A stretch of 64,000 bases of DNA from Metellina segmentata (GCA_947359465.1 OX375878.1:77110416-77174415); one strand, 5' to 3'; positions 11,295 to 23,968 are shown, counted from the first letter of the stretch. Notes: a model not told the origin generated them from the sequence alone. Program-made: numbers and translations.

Positions 11295-14020
11295 TTTATG
11301 TCCTATGATATGAAATTTCTGATTACTTTTCTTTTTTGTTAATAACTTAATGAGTTTTCTTGAAACTTTTTTGACAAATTTGAGTTTAAGGGCCTCGAAA
11401 ATTTTACCGCTTGGGAGCCCCCACTTGACATGATCCGCCACTGTGCAAGACGTATGTTTACTCCAGGTTCAATACCCAGCTTTTCTAAAACTTTACACCG
11501 ACTGATGTTCCCTTCATTAAATGTTCACTCAGCATCATATACACCACATTTTAGGCATGTTATCCCAACAAAAATATTTTTTGGCATTCTGCACTAAACA
11601 ACACCGATACACTCTCATTACAATTTTATGTCTTGCTATAAAGACAGCGTTTCGAAAGTATAGGATCAGATAGATCTTTGTATATCTGTTTTATACATTC
11701 CATTTATTGGAGCAAGTATACTAGTTTTCTGTCAGTAGGTTTCGCCTTCAGCTTGTGCTTTGTTGAATTTACAATATAAATTCTCATCTGACGGGCAGAG
11801 TTCATGTTGTGGTATATTATCAGTGGACATTTTTTGAAAACAATGTTGCCCAAGTAGCACGTCTCATTTCTTCGACCGACTGCTTTCCTTTAATTGCCGT
11901 ACCATAATAAGACTGCAACTTATTAATTTCACTATCCAACGCAGCCAAAATAGATACAAAATATAATAGATAAATTAAATTGTATAGCTTGGTAAATAAG
12001 GTTTAAGTAAGGTAAAGACTTAAATAAGGTTTTCTAATGGGCTTCTCGTTTTGTGCTTTTTGTTTAAGATATGTAAACAAAGATGGAAGCCCTTTAAATG
12101 ACAAAAACTGACGTACCGGCATTTTTTGAAAAATTATTTAAAAGACTTCTACTTAACGCATCTCCATAAATTATATATCCTTTTAAGCAGAATTTTATAA
12201 ACATTTATTTAAATTTGTAGAAAAAATAATCGAACTGTTGAAATATTTTTGAGCACTGGTCCCCTTGACTTCCTAGTTCTTATACCTGAGGGGGACCGGC
12301 TGTCTCGAAAGTAATGTCATCCAGCACCATTACACTTGGTTGCAGTGGTGTGCCAGTAAACTGATAATGGTGTCTCGGGTCGGGTCTCCATCACATGAAT
12401 ACTGTGATTATCTGCCCCAAGGCAGAACCTGTATTAAACACGATACGCTGCTGTTACATATCTGTCTATAACTCTCGGAGTTAATCCACTCCAGACGCGA
12501 TTGACTTTGTTCGGGGGATTGCATTCACCTAATGTCTAGCGATGGTTCGTAAAGCTACAGGGGCAAATATAACGAATGATCTGTTTCGTTGAATGGTATC
12601 TAAGAAAGCTGTTGATGCAGTTTCAGTTTACCACACTAATGGCCTAGCATCTCTTAAATTTGTTCTTCCGGGCCATTTCGAGCCCAAGTGACGAGCGCGT
12701 ATAGTCTCACAACCTTGTCACGATAGTTGCTGTACCTCATAGATAATGGACGATTTGTCGACAAGACTAATCTGCTTCCTATAGTCTCACAAAGTGACTC
12801 CATTCAAAGTGGTTCAGATGAGTACACGAGGTTCAAGTGCGCCATCCAGGCATTTTTGGTTGCAACTTATGATGGTTCAATTGCAATGTCAAACTGGAAT
12901 ATTCACAGCGAGTCTCTGATACCTCTACAAAAAGCTTTAAGATGCGCTTCCCGTATGTCAGGCACTTTTGGCGTTCATGAATGCCCAGACCCTTAATCAG
13001 TTGCAAGTCTGGAAAAGAAGATTCTATGAATGTTTCGGGTTTTTTTTTTTTTTTGCGTAGAGTGGGGGAGGCGACATGAAAGGATTTTTTTGTCAAGCTA
13101 GATATTAACGGCGGTAGCATTTAATGAAATAACATGCTTCTTGTTTGTGTTCCAGATGTGAGGTCCATTGGCCTGTTTTACAATACAATTTCAGCACACC
13201 ACCTTTAAAAATTCAATAGAATGAATTCAAAGTTGATATGTAATAGTTAAATGGTCAACACCAATTTGATAAAGGATGAAAAGTCGTCCAATGGTGATGA
13301 CTACATTCTGAGGTCACCGCGATATGCTTCCTGTGAGAGCATTTGAGAGAGAAAGTTAAATCTTCACTCTATTTTGTTTGCACTGAAAATTTCTCTCATA
13401 ATTGAGTCGTCAATTGACCGTTATGTTGCTCCTGCACGACGTTAATTAAAATACTTACCTACCTCCTAGAATTGAATTTCTGGAATTAGTTATAACAAGA
13501 CTATTAATGCAAACATCTTTTGTTAGAGCGGAAACCAACACGGAAAGCAAAACAGCATTTGAAAGTAACGTGACCACACTTTTGAGTTTTGACTTTTGAT
13601 ATTAAAATTAAAAGTCATATCCCTCTACTAGGTAAAGTGGAATCTCAACGGTTCTTTTTTTTTATCTGTAATAAATGCTTCAACATAAAAGACAGTTAAA
13701 ATGAAATGTTGTGCCGAGGTAAATGTTTTAATAAACTAGAATGTATGTTATGATTTAAAATATAAATATTTTTACAAGTGCCCGAAAATGGCAATTGCTT
13801 TGTCAATAGTGAGGTTCTACGGTGTTTTTTTCGTTTCAGCATATTTCTTGATGCTGTAACTTTATTGTCAAATGAATGAAAAATCTGAATGAACTTCATT
13901 AAGTATGCGACACCGTCATGTGAATTTGTATCTAAACTGCACAAAAACAAACCATAAAGAAAGACTTATTTCCTTTTGCGATCGTTATCATCCTTTGAAT
14001 TTGTTCCTTACTATTTTCAG
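11295..14020. other. Intergenic upstream of CUTA, nothing recognised
   Basis: A segment near 12250-12990 is less AT-rich than its surroundings and may be an old insertion, but no protein motif or terminal repeat could be read on either strand. A T run lies at 13041-13054. Any CUTA promoter and non-coding first exon would fall here, but no TATA or initiator element can be supported. Confidence 0.4.
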
Positions 14021-14172
14021 GTGTGCCATGTGTTTTTAATGCTTAGTATATTCTGTGCTACTAGAAGAGTTTTTTGTACAATGGCTTGTAGTGGCAGTAA
14101 AACTTTACAAGATATTTTCTCAATTTCATATGTGACTGCTCCCAGTGATGATGTGGCCAAGAAATTAGCAGA
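14021..14172 (+). CDS. CUTA: CUTA exon with start codons
   Basis: The exon probably begins after the acceptor ctattttcag (14011-14020), implying an upstream non-coding exon. The long-form AUG is at 14039. It ends in GCA GA before the donor gtgagt at 14173, phase 2. A three-codon upstream ORF (14028-14039) overlaps the AUG as TAATG. If the acceptor is not used, the exon simply extends upstream. Confidence 0.85.
14028..14039 (+). promoter_or_regulatory. Minimal upstream ORF overlapping the CUTA start
   Basis: AUG-UGU-UUU-UAA: the last A of the stop is the first base of the CUTA AUG. Such an arrangement can favour reinitiation or leaky scanning to the stronger AUG at 14081 (A at -3, G at +4). 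Only the sequence arrangement is observed; the effect is inference. Confidence 0.5.
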
Positions 14173-17100
14173 GTGAGTTTGACACATCTATTCTAATTAA
14201 TTACTATATTCTAACTATCAAGAAACCCAATAGCTGTTTGTAAATACTAATTATCATTTTATATTAAACCAAAATAAAAATGTAAAAATTAATATGGCAC
14301 ATAATAAGTATTTGGACACCTGTGATAGAAAAGAAAAACAAAATTTATTCATATTCTATAGGTAGTTGGTAGAGCCTCCACGAGAGGAAATTTCAGCATG
14401 AACCCACTGGAGAATGCTTTCCACATGTCCTTGTGTGACAGCTAGTGATATTTTCTTCCACTCGACTTGGAAAAGACATGCAAGTTCCTTACTGATTTTG
14501 AACAGTTTTTGCAACTCTTAATTCGGCAATCCAACTCATCCCATAGGTTCTTATTAGGGCCAGTCTATTCGGTTAACCTCATTGTCGCCATACCAATCCA
14601 TGTTGGACCTTGCAACATGACAGCTGCTGTTGCTGTCCTGGAAGTAACATGGGTCCAATTTGTAAAACCGCCATATCGTAGGAAGCATACTGTCATCCAA
14701 AATAGTACAGTAGGCATTGGCGTTGAGCTTACCATGAGTTTGGACCAAGGGTCCACCAAAAGAAACACCACCAGACCAGAATTCCACCTCCTGCAAACTT
14801 TACTGTGGGCACAATGCATTCTGGCAGGAGGCGTTCTCCAGGCAGACACGCCAGACCTTGCCATCTGAACTGTTGAGGGTGAACCTTGATTTGTTGCTCC
14901 AGAAAACCAGTTTCCACTGATCTATGATCCACTTATGACGTGTTTTTCACCACAATAACCGAGTAGCGCGGTTGGACTTTGTGATCAAAGGCTTATGGGT
15001 GGCAGCACTACCATGAAATCCAAGCAGATTTGCTTCCTTACAATGTTAATCGAAATAACACTCCCGGAAGCCTGTTAAAACTCCTGGAGTACGTGGTTCA
15101 TCGGTTGGATGCGGTTCTTCTAATTTTCTCTGGGCACCCCCCCCCCCCCTGTCAGTCTCTCTCTCCCAGTTTCATGGGTCTGCCGACTTGGGGCACATTT
15201 CGACAATCACCGCTCACCTTCCACTTCTGAATCACAGGCCACTGTCAATTTTGGGTAATTCAGCTCGCTAGATATGTCCCTTAAGGATCTGTCATTTCTG
15301 TGATACCCGACGATTACACCTTTCTCGGAATCAGATAACTGCACTTTGTGGCATCTTGTGTGCGACTTATGCCAATTTTGTTTACTACACGATATTGAAA
15401 GGCGGAGGGCGTGATGTATATCAGGACCGCAAATATCGTCATTTGAATGGGTGTTCAAATACTTATTGGTTGATAGTGTATAACGAAATGCTGTTTTTTA
15501 TTGAAAATCACTAATATATTTAAAATACATTAAGCAATGGCTGCACCAATTCATGAATTGGTGCAGCAATTGCCATCTTTAGTTTTGTTGAGTTAAAAGG
15601 GATTGTGTTTCTATTAAGAGTATTCAACTTAGAGCTGTATACATGTTGACATTTAAACAAGACAGCTCAAAATATATATTGGGCAACAAATAAAAAACAA
15701 TTTGCTTCTTCATCATCAAAATGAAAATTGAAGTAAATAAATTGCATTTCTTCCTTTCCATAAAAATCATCTTGAGCACTATTTTTCCTTTCAAAAATGC
15801 CTCAAATACGTGAACAACTTTCCAATTGGTTTTAGTTCCAATTTCACCTAGAATTTGTTGTAACATATTAAAATGTAATGTTTTTATCTTCTCTGAGACA
15901 ATTTCATTTGCCTGAACACTATTTTTTCACTAACAAAAGACTGACAAATAAGTACAAATAAATGTCTAATTATCTGAAGACTGTTTTTAAATTCAGCAGT
16001 ACCCTGAACTTTCATAAAACTAGAGATTAAAGCCTGCTTCTGTAAAACTAGACTGTCAAACATACAAAGAAGGTAACTCTATGTACAACTGTCATTGACA
16101 TTTAGTTTTGTAATTCATTTATTTTTTTATTACAGAGATTTAGTAAAGGAAAAACTAGCAGGATGTGTGAATATTATTCCTGGAGTTCATTCTATGTAAG
16201 TAAAATCATGCTTGTTAGATATTCCTTGATTAAACAGCACCCTGTTCAAAATATTTTGCTGTACTCCAAGTTCATTTATTCAGGTAACATATTGTTTTAT
16301 ACAGGCTTCAGTGTATTTTGTGCATAATCTTCCTGTTACTCTCTCTCTCTCTCATTCTCGTCTTTGTAAATTCTATTCTCTTCCTTTCGAACAAATACCT
16401 TGGTGATGCTTTTCAGAGGAACAGGAATAGTTCACTTGTGAGCATACCCAAGAGTAACAATCTGAATGAGCTACATTTGTTTCATAAATTCTATTTTAGA
16501 AGGATTGGTAATTTGCGAAAAAAGAATATTTTGTTCGAAATTTCAAATGAAAATTAGATGAATTCAACGTTGTCTTGAAAAATATCTCCAAAAGAAGTCT
16601 TGTATATCATGAATTTCATTTCATGACTCGACGAAGCACTACAGTACATTTTCAATACTAGCTTATGTTACCTTGATAGTTAACAATCAGTGTAAATCTT
16701 TTCTCCTGACACATATTGATTTATTTAAATCTTGAAAGTACTGTCTGTTCTCTACATAACTAGAAGTTGGCTATTTGTCCAGGTCTCTGTCCTCTATATC
16801 TAAGGTGTTGTGGTGCCCTATACCAGACCTTCTTTTTTTTAACAGGGAATCTATTTCTTTAAAGCTTGAGTTGTTGAGCCAAGCAAAATGTTTCTCTCTG
16901 ATTTATAGAGTAGTTTTAGAATGTGCTACTAGGCTGCTTACAAAGTGATTACTCAAAACTTATAAAAATTGTGTAGATGCCAAAAGTTGTCTCAACTACT
17001 TTTAAGTAATGAATATGAACCACTTTTTAATGCTTGAGTTATTTTGTCTTGACTCTTGTGAATTAAAGTGACCATAGAGCAATAAACCAAAACAAGTCAG

Positions 17101-20100
17101 TAAATTAATGAGGCACTTGTAAAATGTACAGATAATGGATAAATTTTTATTGACTGAAACCAAGAGAAATTGTCAAAAATATATATGGTTACACATTTTG
17201 TAAAAAACAGATGAGTTATATAATAAATACTTTTATTTTTGAGGTCTAGGATGGGCTTAAACCTCATAGCCTCTGTTCAAGATGTGTGCCCTTGCTATCC
17301 CCTCTTTCCCTGGAAAACAAATTTTGACTTGTGGATCAAACCTTGTTGAAAAATAACCTTTTGCAAGACTATCTTGGTCAAACTAAAGATTAAAAGAGTT
17401 CATGGTATACAAATATCTAGAAAGTTTTGTGAAAAGGCATTCTGCCCTAAAACAGCTCTTTGCCAAGCATTGTTGTAAAGTTGAAGAAAGGTAGTATAGA
17501 TTTTATTGGCAATGAATAAAATCCTATCAAGTATATCAATTTCTTATTCACTCTGTGTTGCAAATTTGAATGCATTTCTCAAGCTTCCCCTATAGAAAAT
17601 AGGATGTGTCTCTTTCTATGACAATATGCAGGTTTGGACTTTGTGGCAGGAGCAGTCCTAATAGTAGACAGACACTTTTCAGAAATCTAAAGATTTCTGA
17701 AAAAAATCTTATAAGATTGTTAAAAAGATGTACCATAAAATCCATTTTGAATCACCCTATATAACTGTATTTATGACATTAATATTTTTGAAACATTCTA
17801 TTTAGATATGAATGGAAAGGTGAAATTCAAAAAGATTCAGAAGTTTTAATGGTATGTAAAACATTGCATGTTCAAAACTTTTCTCTGAAGCCATTTACTT
17901 AATCATCATAGTTTGCTTTTTTTAATTGATTAAATCTTTTAATATTGTTATTCTACTCGGGTTATTAATGAATGCTGTTATTCCCATTTGTGTTGATTTT
18001 AAAATGTGAATTTAAGTTTACGTTATGTTTTGAATAGAGTATGTTTGACTATGTGACAAAAAAAGTACTTAGTTATTGCATGTAATTCAGGTTCCTTATG
18101 TTCTTTTCAGGTAATTAAATCAAGAACTTCTCGATTAGAAGAGTTGACAAAGTATGTAAGGTATGGAAAACTTTTAAGTCACTGGGTACATTATTTCAGT
18201 AATTTGTAGTGAAATGGATTTCAGTTAAACATGCCTTGTATACTGATAGCTCTGAATATTGATTCAAATAATTTGCAATGAACGTTATCTTTGTTCAAGT
18301 TTTTTGTTTTTATTTCTGTCAAATTTTAACTATTAATATTAGTTTAGGATGGTTTAATTTAAATTCACGGTCTGTTGAACTTAGGGACAATGTTCTCAAC
18401 GTTGTTACTATGCCAGATATTGCAGAGTACTAGAGATATGTACTAGCTTACCTCGAAAATAGCCACTTTCTAACATTTTTTATAACCTTCATATTGTTTT
18501 TAAAGGTAAACAAAAAGTATAAAGGATATTTCCAAAGTTCTGGGTACATTTGTAAAATATGTATTTTTATTTTATTAATTTTTCAATTGAACTTTTGCTT
18601 AATTATTTATACTTGTCCCAACTTGAAAATAGTTTAAGAGCTAAACAAAACATTTTGTGAGTTTCCTGCTGGTTTTCAGCTCATTTACATCTTTTAACTC
18701 CTGAAATCCCACACCGAGATTTTTTTTCAATTCTGGAGACATGTTTAATTGTCCCATCTTTTATATACCTCTCTTTCCACTGAAAGAAAATAATGGCTCT
18801 TTCAGAATTATCTGCTTCTTCTACAGTTGCTATATCAACACTTAAATTTTCAAATAGTTTCAACAACAAGATACCTCGTCCATCAAGATCTAAACAATTT
18901 CGCTAATGGTGAGATTTCTCATCGTGATATTGCTGATTTTGGGGTGATTAGATCAAGATCTGATCAGGCCTTTTTTATGACTGAACGTTTCATCCAAAAA
19001 GATTTGGTCAGTTTTACCACTGACACAACCTCATCGAGACAACCACCACAGAAGAGTTAAAAAACACATCTATATTCACCAAGCAGCTAAACCATACTCA
19101 TATTGGGAAAGCCTATCAGGACTTGTCTGCACCTAAAAGCATTAGTCATTAGCCCTACCTTATTCAGCCAGATTGCAATATTCAGAACTTTGGAAATATC
19201 CCTTGTATTTATGGACTGTTTGGGGAAGGGGGGGGGGGGTCTATATATCAAAAGAATCTGAAACATGGTGTTGGTGACCTGATTCAAAGCAAAACTGTGA
19301 TGTATGCATTATGAATTTTTGCATTTGCTCTTTTTAGTAAAAAGTTTGAAAATGTAATTTGTATCTTTTGGATGGTTCTAAATAATTCATTAACTGAAAA
19401 ATAAAACAAAAAACCTTAATTTTTTGTAAATTTGTTTTGGAATATTTTATTACAGAATATAAAGATTATGCATGTGAATATTAAGTTGAAAGAATATTAC
19501 TTCAATAAATTTACTATGCTATTCATGCTATCATGTTTAATACTCAAGTTACAAAAACTGTTCTTACAGCAAATAAGATTCAATGAAATTATTGTGCTAC
19601 TTAGCTATCATTCCATCTAGGTCTATCTAGTTTTTAATACCTTTATTAAAACTACTAAAAATAGTAAAAACTAAATTTTGCCAGTCAAAATGTTCATTTA
19701 AAAGCTTTACATTTTTCTTTCAGAGAAAATCATCCATATGAAGTATGCGAAGTTATATCAATTCCAGTAAGTAGTTTTAATTTTTGCAAAATTCTCCAAA
19801 TTTTCTTTAATTATACTAACCAAAAGAAAGATGATTATCTAACAATAAGTTATTAATATACGTAAAGTGACACTTTGACCCCCTGAATTACTAATTCCGA
19901 TGTTACTTATACCAATTCCATCCATCCCCAAAAATCTTAGTTCCTCTGACTAAATGTGATTTTTAAAGCAAATTCAGTTCTAAAGTAGCAAACAAGTCAG
20001 TCAAAAGTGCTTTTTTTTCCCCCCAGTTTTATAATTTTATTCTTCTAAAAGTGACCAAGATTTGTATAATAAATCCCAATTCCTGAAAGTTCCCTTCAAA

Positions 20101-23100
20101 TTTAAACACAAACTAAATGAAAGTGAACCAGACTCTAAATGTAGAGAAGACGGATGTACAAACTATGAAGTCATGAGATTAGTTAGAAGTCTTATGACTG
20201 AAACTTTTATGCTAGAGTAGGCAATAAAGCAATATGTGAAGGGGTTATTATCCTAAATTAAAGAAAAGGGGAAATAAAACTAAAAAATGTGCTAAATACT
20301 CTTAAATCGAAACATTTAATGGTTGGGTTGATTGGGAAAAGTTAATTATAAAACTAGCATTAAAACAAAATTTGCTTGAAATTTTGGTATAGATTTTTCC
20401 TCATTGTCCAGCCAACTGAACATTGGTCATTGTGACACTACAAGAGGGAAATGTGAGCCAACCTGGTGCACAATGATCATAGAGGCCACACATTCACTCC
20501 AGATAAATAAACACCCCTATTTGAACCAGAAATCTTTTGTGATCTAGAAGCCAACACTCTGACCACTAGACCAATGTCGGTTTATTACATTATATGCAAA
20601 GCATAAAATTAACAAAGTGGTAGCAAAAAAGAGCCCAAAAGAAAATGTAGTTTCATGTAGAGATCAATAAGATTATGTCTATATTTTTTTTAAATTGTCG
20701 CCGCAGGATTGAAAACTTGCTTTTTTCGCTCAATTGTTAGACAGTTTCCAGAGATAGTACGGATAAGAAAATTACAAAACTAACATGGTTTGTTCAAAAT
20801 TGTACAAGGAACAAGACGAAAATGATTTTTTTCTGATGTGGCTATTAGTTTAAGGGGCATTAAGTGTTGAAAGTCTAAAAAAGCAAAATTTTTAACACAA
20901 ATGAGCAAAAGATGTACACATTTTCAGTCTTCAGGCATGATTTTTTTTTATGGTACCTCTAAATGTGAATTTTTGCACAACGCTGAGTGTTTTTAGAAAT
21001 TTTAATTTGGTTCCTGATAATATTTTTTTTAATTCGTGAAAAACATCCGGACATTTTTGTTGTTGTTTTTAAACTGTCATATCTATATTTCATTACTATT
21101 AGTTTTTAAATTTGAAAACATCACAGGAAACCTTAGAATGTACTCATTCTTGCAGAACAATTATTTTTGAAATTGGTTCATAAATAAATTAGATGCAATG
21201 AAAAGTATAATTTCGAAACAGTATACAAATTGTGGCTCATATGCTCGGAGATGCAACGTCAAACAGCCTTTATGAAACCGAAGCTCACAGGAATGAAAGC
21301 CGCGATGTCGGTGAAAAGAGGCGAGTAGGAGGTGGAGGTTTCGCAGTTGCAGGAGATTGACTCTGCGAAAGGAGTGTTGTTTTGCGTAGCAATCCCTAGG
21401 GGTTGGCGAGTAGGGAGCGAAGGTTTCACCGTTGCAGGAGATTGATTCTGCGAAAGGAGTGTTGGTTTGCGAAGCCAACCAAATGAGATTTCATAGCATT
21501 CTCCTGGGGTCGGCAAGCGAGGGCGGTGCCCCCTAGTAGTGTAAAAAGACTTTAGAGGTTGAAGTTTATGTACAATGGTGGATCAATAAGTAAGGTATCC
21601 AATCATAAATTAAATTTCCAACAAAATAAAATAGTGAAAATTGTTTTAAAATGAAGGATTTTTTATTTTTCTTTCTAACCTTATTTTTCAACACATCAGT
21701 TGTTGATCTCATTTTTGACCACAGTTCAAAATTGCAAGGTGCTCTTAAATAATTATCCTCAGGATTGATCCCAGACTGCTGTCAATAGCATGTTGTATTG
21801 CACTTGTGTGACATTAATACAACTACCAACGTTATATTTCAACATAATCACCATTTACTCTGCAACATACTTTTCTAGCGACATTTATTTGCCTTTCACT
21901 TTTGGGAACCAAATATCAGCACTGCCAAATCTGGGTAAGAGGTGTGGTACGAATTTTTTATAAATTGATTCAAAAAAATTTTATTTTCTTTATTAAGTTC
22001 ATTGAAATAGCCTGAGAGACAAGTTGCATGAGATACCCAAATATGTTTAAAACTTTGCTTTTATACCCCAAGAATGATCCTTTTTTTTTAACTGATTTAA
22101 CCATGCCTACCTTTCTGCTTTTTCCTTTTGTATCATTGTGTTGTCTGTTGTGTTTGGCACAGCTTGGCCCTTACCCCATAAAACCCTGAAAACACAATCA
22201 ACCTTTTTTAACTGAAAAGCATCTGCTTTATTTCGAAAACACTTGAGAAATGACAGTATCAGGGTTCCCATGGGTCAGAAAATCTGAAATTGTCAAAGAA
22301 TTTAATTTTGTCATAAAAAGTCAAAAAAATTACACATTTTTGTCTGAAACCTGGAAAATTGACTCAATGACCTGGAAAATGATTAATCATGGCTTTGGAG
22401 AAAAGTAGGCAATACGATTCAGTTTCATATCACTTTATTTTATAAATTGAATTTTTCAACCAATTTGAAAGAAAGAGCTAATATTTAACGGGTAAAGAAT
22501 TTTGTTTCGTTCACTAGCTTAAATAGAAGAATTTCATGCTTAAATCACAAATTGATTGAAGTCAAATTATGTTAGATTATTTGAATAAGTTATTTTAATG
22601 CAAAATTACTTGTGCTTTATGTTTTAATTTTCAGTGTATGATTCTTAAATTGGTTTTTATTATTGGTTGATGGAATGTTAACTTATTTCTTGGTTTTTCA
22701 CCTTAAAAATGTTGTGAATTGCCTACATACAACGAGGAATTTCGTAAAAATTTGTCTGGAAAAGTCAGGGAATTTTATTTCTGAAATAGAATGAAAACCC
22801 TGATTGATATAACATTAACTAATAATTCCCTTTGTTAACTGACCAATAAGTGTCACTCACAAATGTGTTCATCATCAACTCTATTTTGTACACATAGAGC
22901 CATCGACATCATGCAACATGTTTCCAGCCTGTCCTTTCATGTAATGATTCAAGATGGTAGAAGTGACACCTTGCTCATGAGAAAGAATTTGGTTTTCCGA
23001 TGAAGGAATAACACAATTTTCGTCATGTTACAAACAAGCACTTACTACCACTCTTTTATCAACTAAACTTAAAAAGCTCTAATTTTCATCATATTCTCTT

Positions 23101-23968
23101 GGAATGAACAAATTTAGATTGTTGTAAGTAGACACAGTGAAGTTATTGATAAAGGTGAATGAAGCTGTGCTATTACCCCTGCTACTTCGGCATCTGTTCG
23201 AAAATATTTTCAGAACAGTTTTGTTCACCCTCAAATCAACTTGGGTTAAAATATGGGCAGGATGTATAGTTTATTTCTGTACAGGCCCCCTAAGTACTGT
23301 GTTTTTTCAAAATAAAATTTTATATCCTCTTGTTTTAATATTTTGTAATTTTTTTACTTTGAATTTCAAGTATTATGGATTTGTATTGTAACATAATTCA
23401 AATAAAAGGGCAAGCCATGAGATTATATTTAACCTTTTGGCTACAGCTATAGATATAACAGGCCTAATTTTTTCGTGTCAAGATTCTTATAACTTTCAAG
23501 GTAGAACTACTGTACTGGTCGTAATCTAAATTCCTTGGTGCTATCAAGGTACAACTGCTGTATCAGCTGTAGTCTAAAGATTAAGTAATCTTATCTTTTG
23601 AAAATTATAAATACATGTATCACATATATATAAATGTATTGATATTTTCTTGATATTCCCTCTCGCATATTTTCTCTTAACTTTACAAAACTTTTATGTT
23701 TTGAATATGAAAATATTGAATGTAAAACTTTTCCTTGGTATACATCTCAGCCACTCTCTCGTGTATATATGTTTAATTCAAGGCACTGCACAATAAATTT
23801 TGCATGCCTACTACCTAAAAAGTTTAAACTTGTACGTTTTCTTAACCCATTTTGAAACATTGTTCTATGCATCTTTTCTAATGGATTGATGTTTAACTCT
23901 TACAGATACATCATGGAAATCCACCTTATTTAGACTGGTTAAATAACATTATACCAGAAAAAAAGTAA
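14039..23968 (+). CDS. CUTA: CUTA, CutA divalent-cation-tolerance family protein (six coding exons)
   Basis: Joining 14039-14172, 16136-16195, 17806-17851, 18111-18160, 19724-19766 and 23906-23968 gives 396 nt, 131 residues plus stop, with GT-AG at every junction and matching phases. The protein follows the CutA fold from about residue 27 to the end: [19 protein letters not shown], then [29 protein letters not shown], the hallmark HPYEVCEV, and NPPYLDWL near the C-terminus. CutA proteins form tight trimers; the bacterial one was linked to copper tolerance and the vertebrate one to anchoring of acetylcholinesterase, but the biochemical role is unsettled. The first 15 residues ([15 protein letters not shown]) are hydrophobic with an RR pair, like the optional N-terminal extension of vertebrate CUTA. 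A second in-frame AUG at 14081 has a better context and would give a 117-residue form. Nothing is missing from the conserved core. Confidence 0.95.
14303..15467 (-). pseudogene. Tc1-like element in CUTA intron 1
   Basis: Inverted ends AATAAGTATTTGGACACC (left) and GGTGTTCAAATACTTATT (right) bound a - strand transposase in several frames. It shows an N-terminal [20 protein letters not shown] block near 15340-15280, [13 protein letters not shown] and [13 protein letters not shown] near 14910-14760, and the second catalytic aspartate region [12 protein letters not shown] near 14650-14610 (DN changed to DS). Stops and frameshifts make it inactive. It belongs to the same broad family as the copy at 1-960. 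Confidence 0.85.
15534..15573. repeat. Perfect 28-bp palindrome inside a 40-bp inverted repeat
   Basis: 15540-15567 is its own reverse complement (left arm GCTGCACCAATTCA), and after one mismatch on each side GCAAT/ATTGC extends it by five more bases. It lies 67 bp beyond the Tc1 right end in CUTA intron 1. Confidence 0.9.
16136..16195 (+). CDS. CUTA: CUTA exon 2
   Basis: Acceptor tttttttattacag, donor gtaagt at 16196. Encodes [19 protein letters not shown], the first CutA helix and second strand, with the conserved cysteine in AGCVNIIP. Confidence 0.95.
16196..17805. other. CUTA intron 2, nothing recognised
   Basis: AT-rich with a short CT run near 16336-16354. No element ends or coding motifs seen. 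Confidence 0.6.
17806..17851 (+). CDS. CUTA: CUTA exon 3
   Basis: A 46-nt exon after acceptor ctatttag, before donor gtatgt. It completes the split isoleucine and encodes [15 protein letters not shown], the strand carrying the highly conserved YEWKG. Confidence 0.95.
18111..18160 (+). CDS. CUTA: CUTA exon 4
   Basis: A 50-nt exon after acceptor ttcttttcag, encoding [16 protein letters not shown] plus part of an arginine. Donor gtatgg at 18161. A nearby cag at 18090 gives the wrong frame and was not used. Confidence 0.93.
18161..19723. other. CUTA intron 4, nothing recognised
   Basis: A short open frame at 18827-19060 has no recognisable motif. A run of about ten G is present near 19229. Confidence 0.5.
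19724..19766 (+). CDS. CUTA: CUTA exon 5
   Basis: A 43-nt exon after acceptor tttctttcag, before donor gtaagt. Encodes [14 protein letters not shown], holding the family signature HPYEV. Confidence 0.95.
20450..20578 (-). repeat. tRNA-derived SINE in CUTA intron 5
   Basis: On the - strand an A-box-like TGGTCTAGTGGTCAGAG (complement of 20557-20573) is followed by a B-box-like GGTTCAAATAG (complement of 20517-20527). The head is close to a tRNA but the acceptor arms do not pair, so this is a SINE rather than a functional tRNA gene. Confidence 0.65.
20678..21536 (+). mobile_element. Non-autonomous Helitron in CUTA intron 5
   Basis: Starts TCTATATTTTTTTTAAATTG and ends in CTAG (21533-21536) followed by T, preceded by a GC hairpin around gggcggtgcccc. 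Inside, an 85-bp unit starting ggcgagtagg is repeated in tandem from 21320 and 21405. The body is collinear with 9008-10000 and with the inverse of 59310-60308. No Rep/helicase coding. Confidence 0.8.
21537..22260. other. CUTA intron 5 sequence, nothing recognised
   Basis: No gene, repeat ends or coding motif seen on either strand. Confidence 0.5.
22261..22803. mobile_element. Short hAT-like element, candidate
   Basis: Begins CAGGGTTCCCATGGG and ends AAAACCCTG, with repeated gtcaaa / cctggaaaat words inside. Sequences starting cagggttccta at 52918 and aaggttcccacac at 46323 look related. The flanking octamers (GACAGTAT, ATTGATAT) match only in part. Confidence 0.5.
22804..23905. other. End of CUTA intron 5, nothing recognised
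   Basis: Near 23495-23575 a short phrase around aaggta(g/c)aactgctgta is repeated with the sense of an old tandem duplication. No coding content. Confidence 0.4.
23906..23968 (+). CDS. CUTA: CUTA last coding exon
   Basis: Follows acceptor aactcttacag and encodes [20 protein letters not shown] then TAA. The NPPYLDWL block is the C-terminal helix of CutA. The protein ends earlier than the mammalian one, which carries a short extra tail. Confidence 0.95.
   Translation: MHHGNPPYLDWLNNIIPEKK

Noticed and set aside
12250..12996. A transposase or other gene in the GC-richer block
   Set aside because: I could not read a continuous or motif-bearing protein on either strand.
18081..18110. The earlier acceptor aattcag for CUTA exon 4
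   Set aside because: It adds about 20 nt, breaks the frame and spoils the match to the CutA core.
20500..20578. A tRNA gene on the - strand in CUTA intron 5
   Set aside because: Only the internal promoter boxes fit; no complete cloverleaf.
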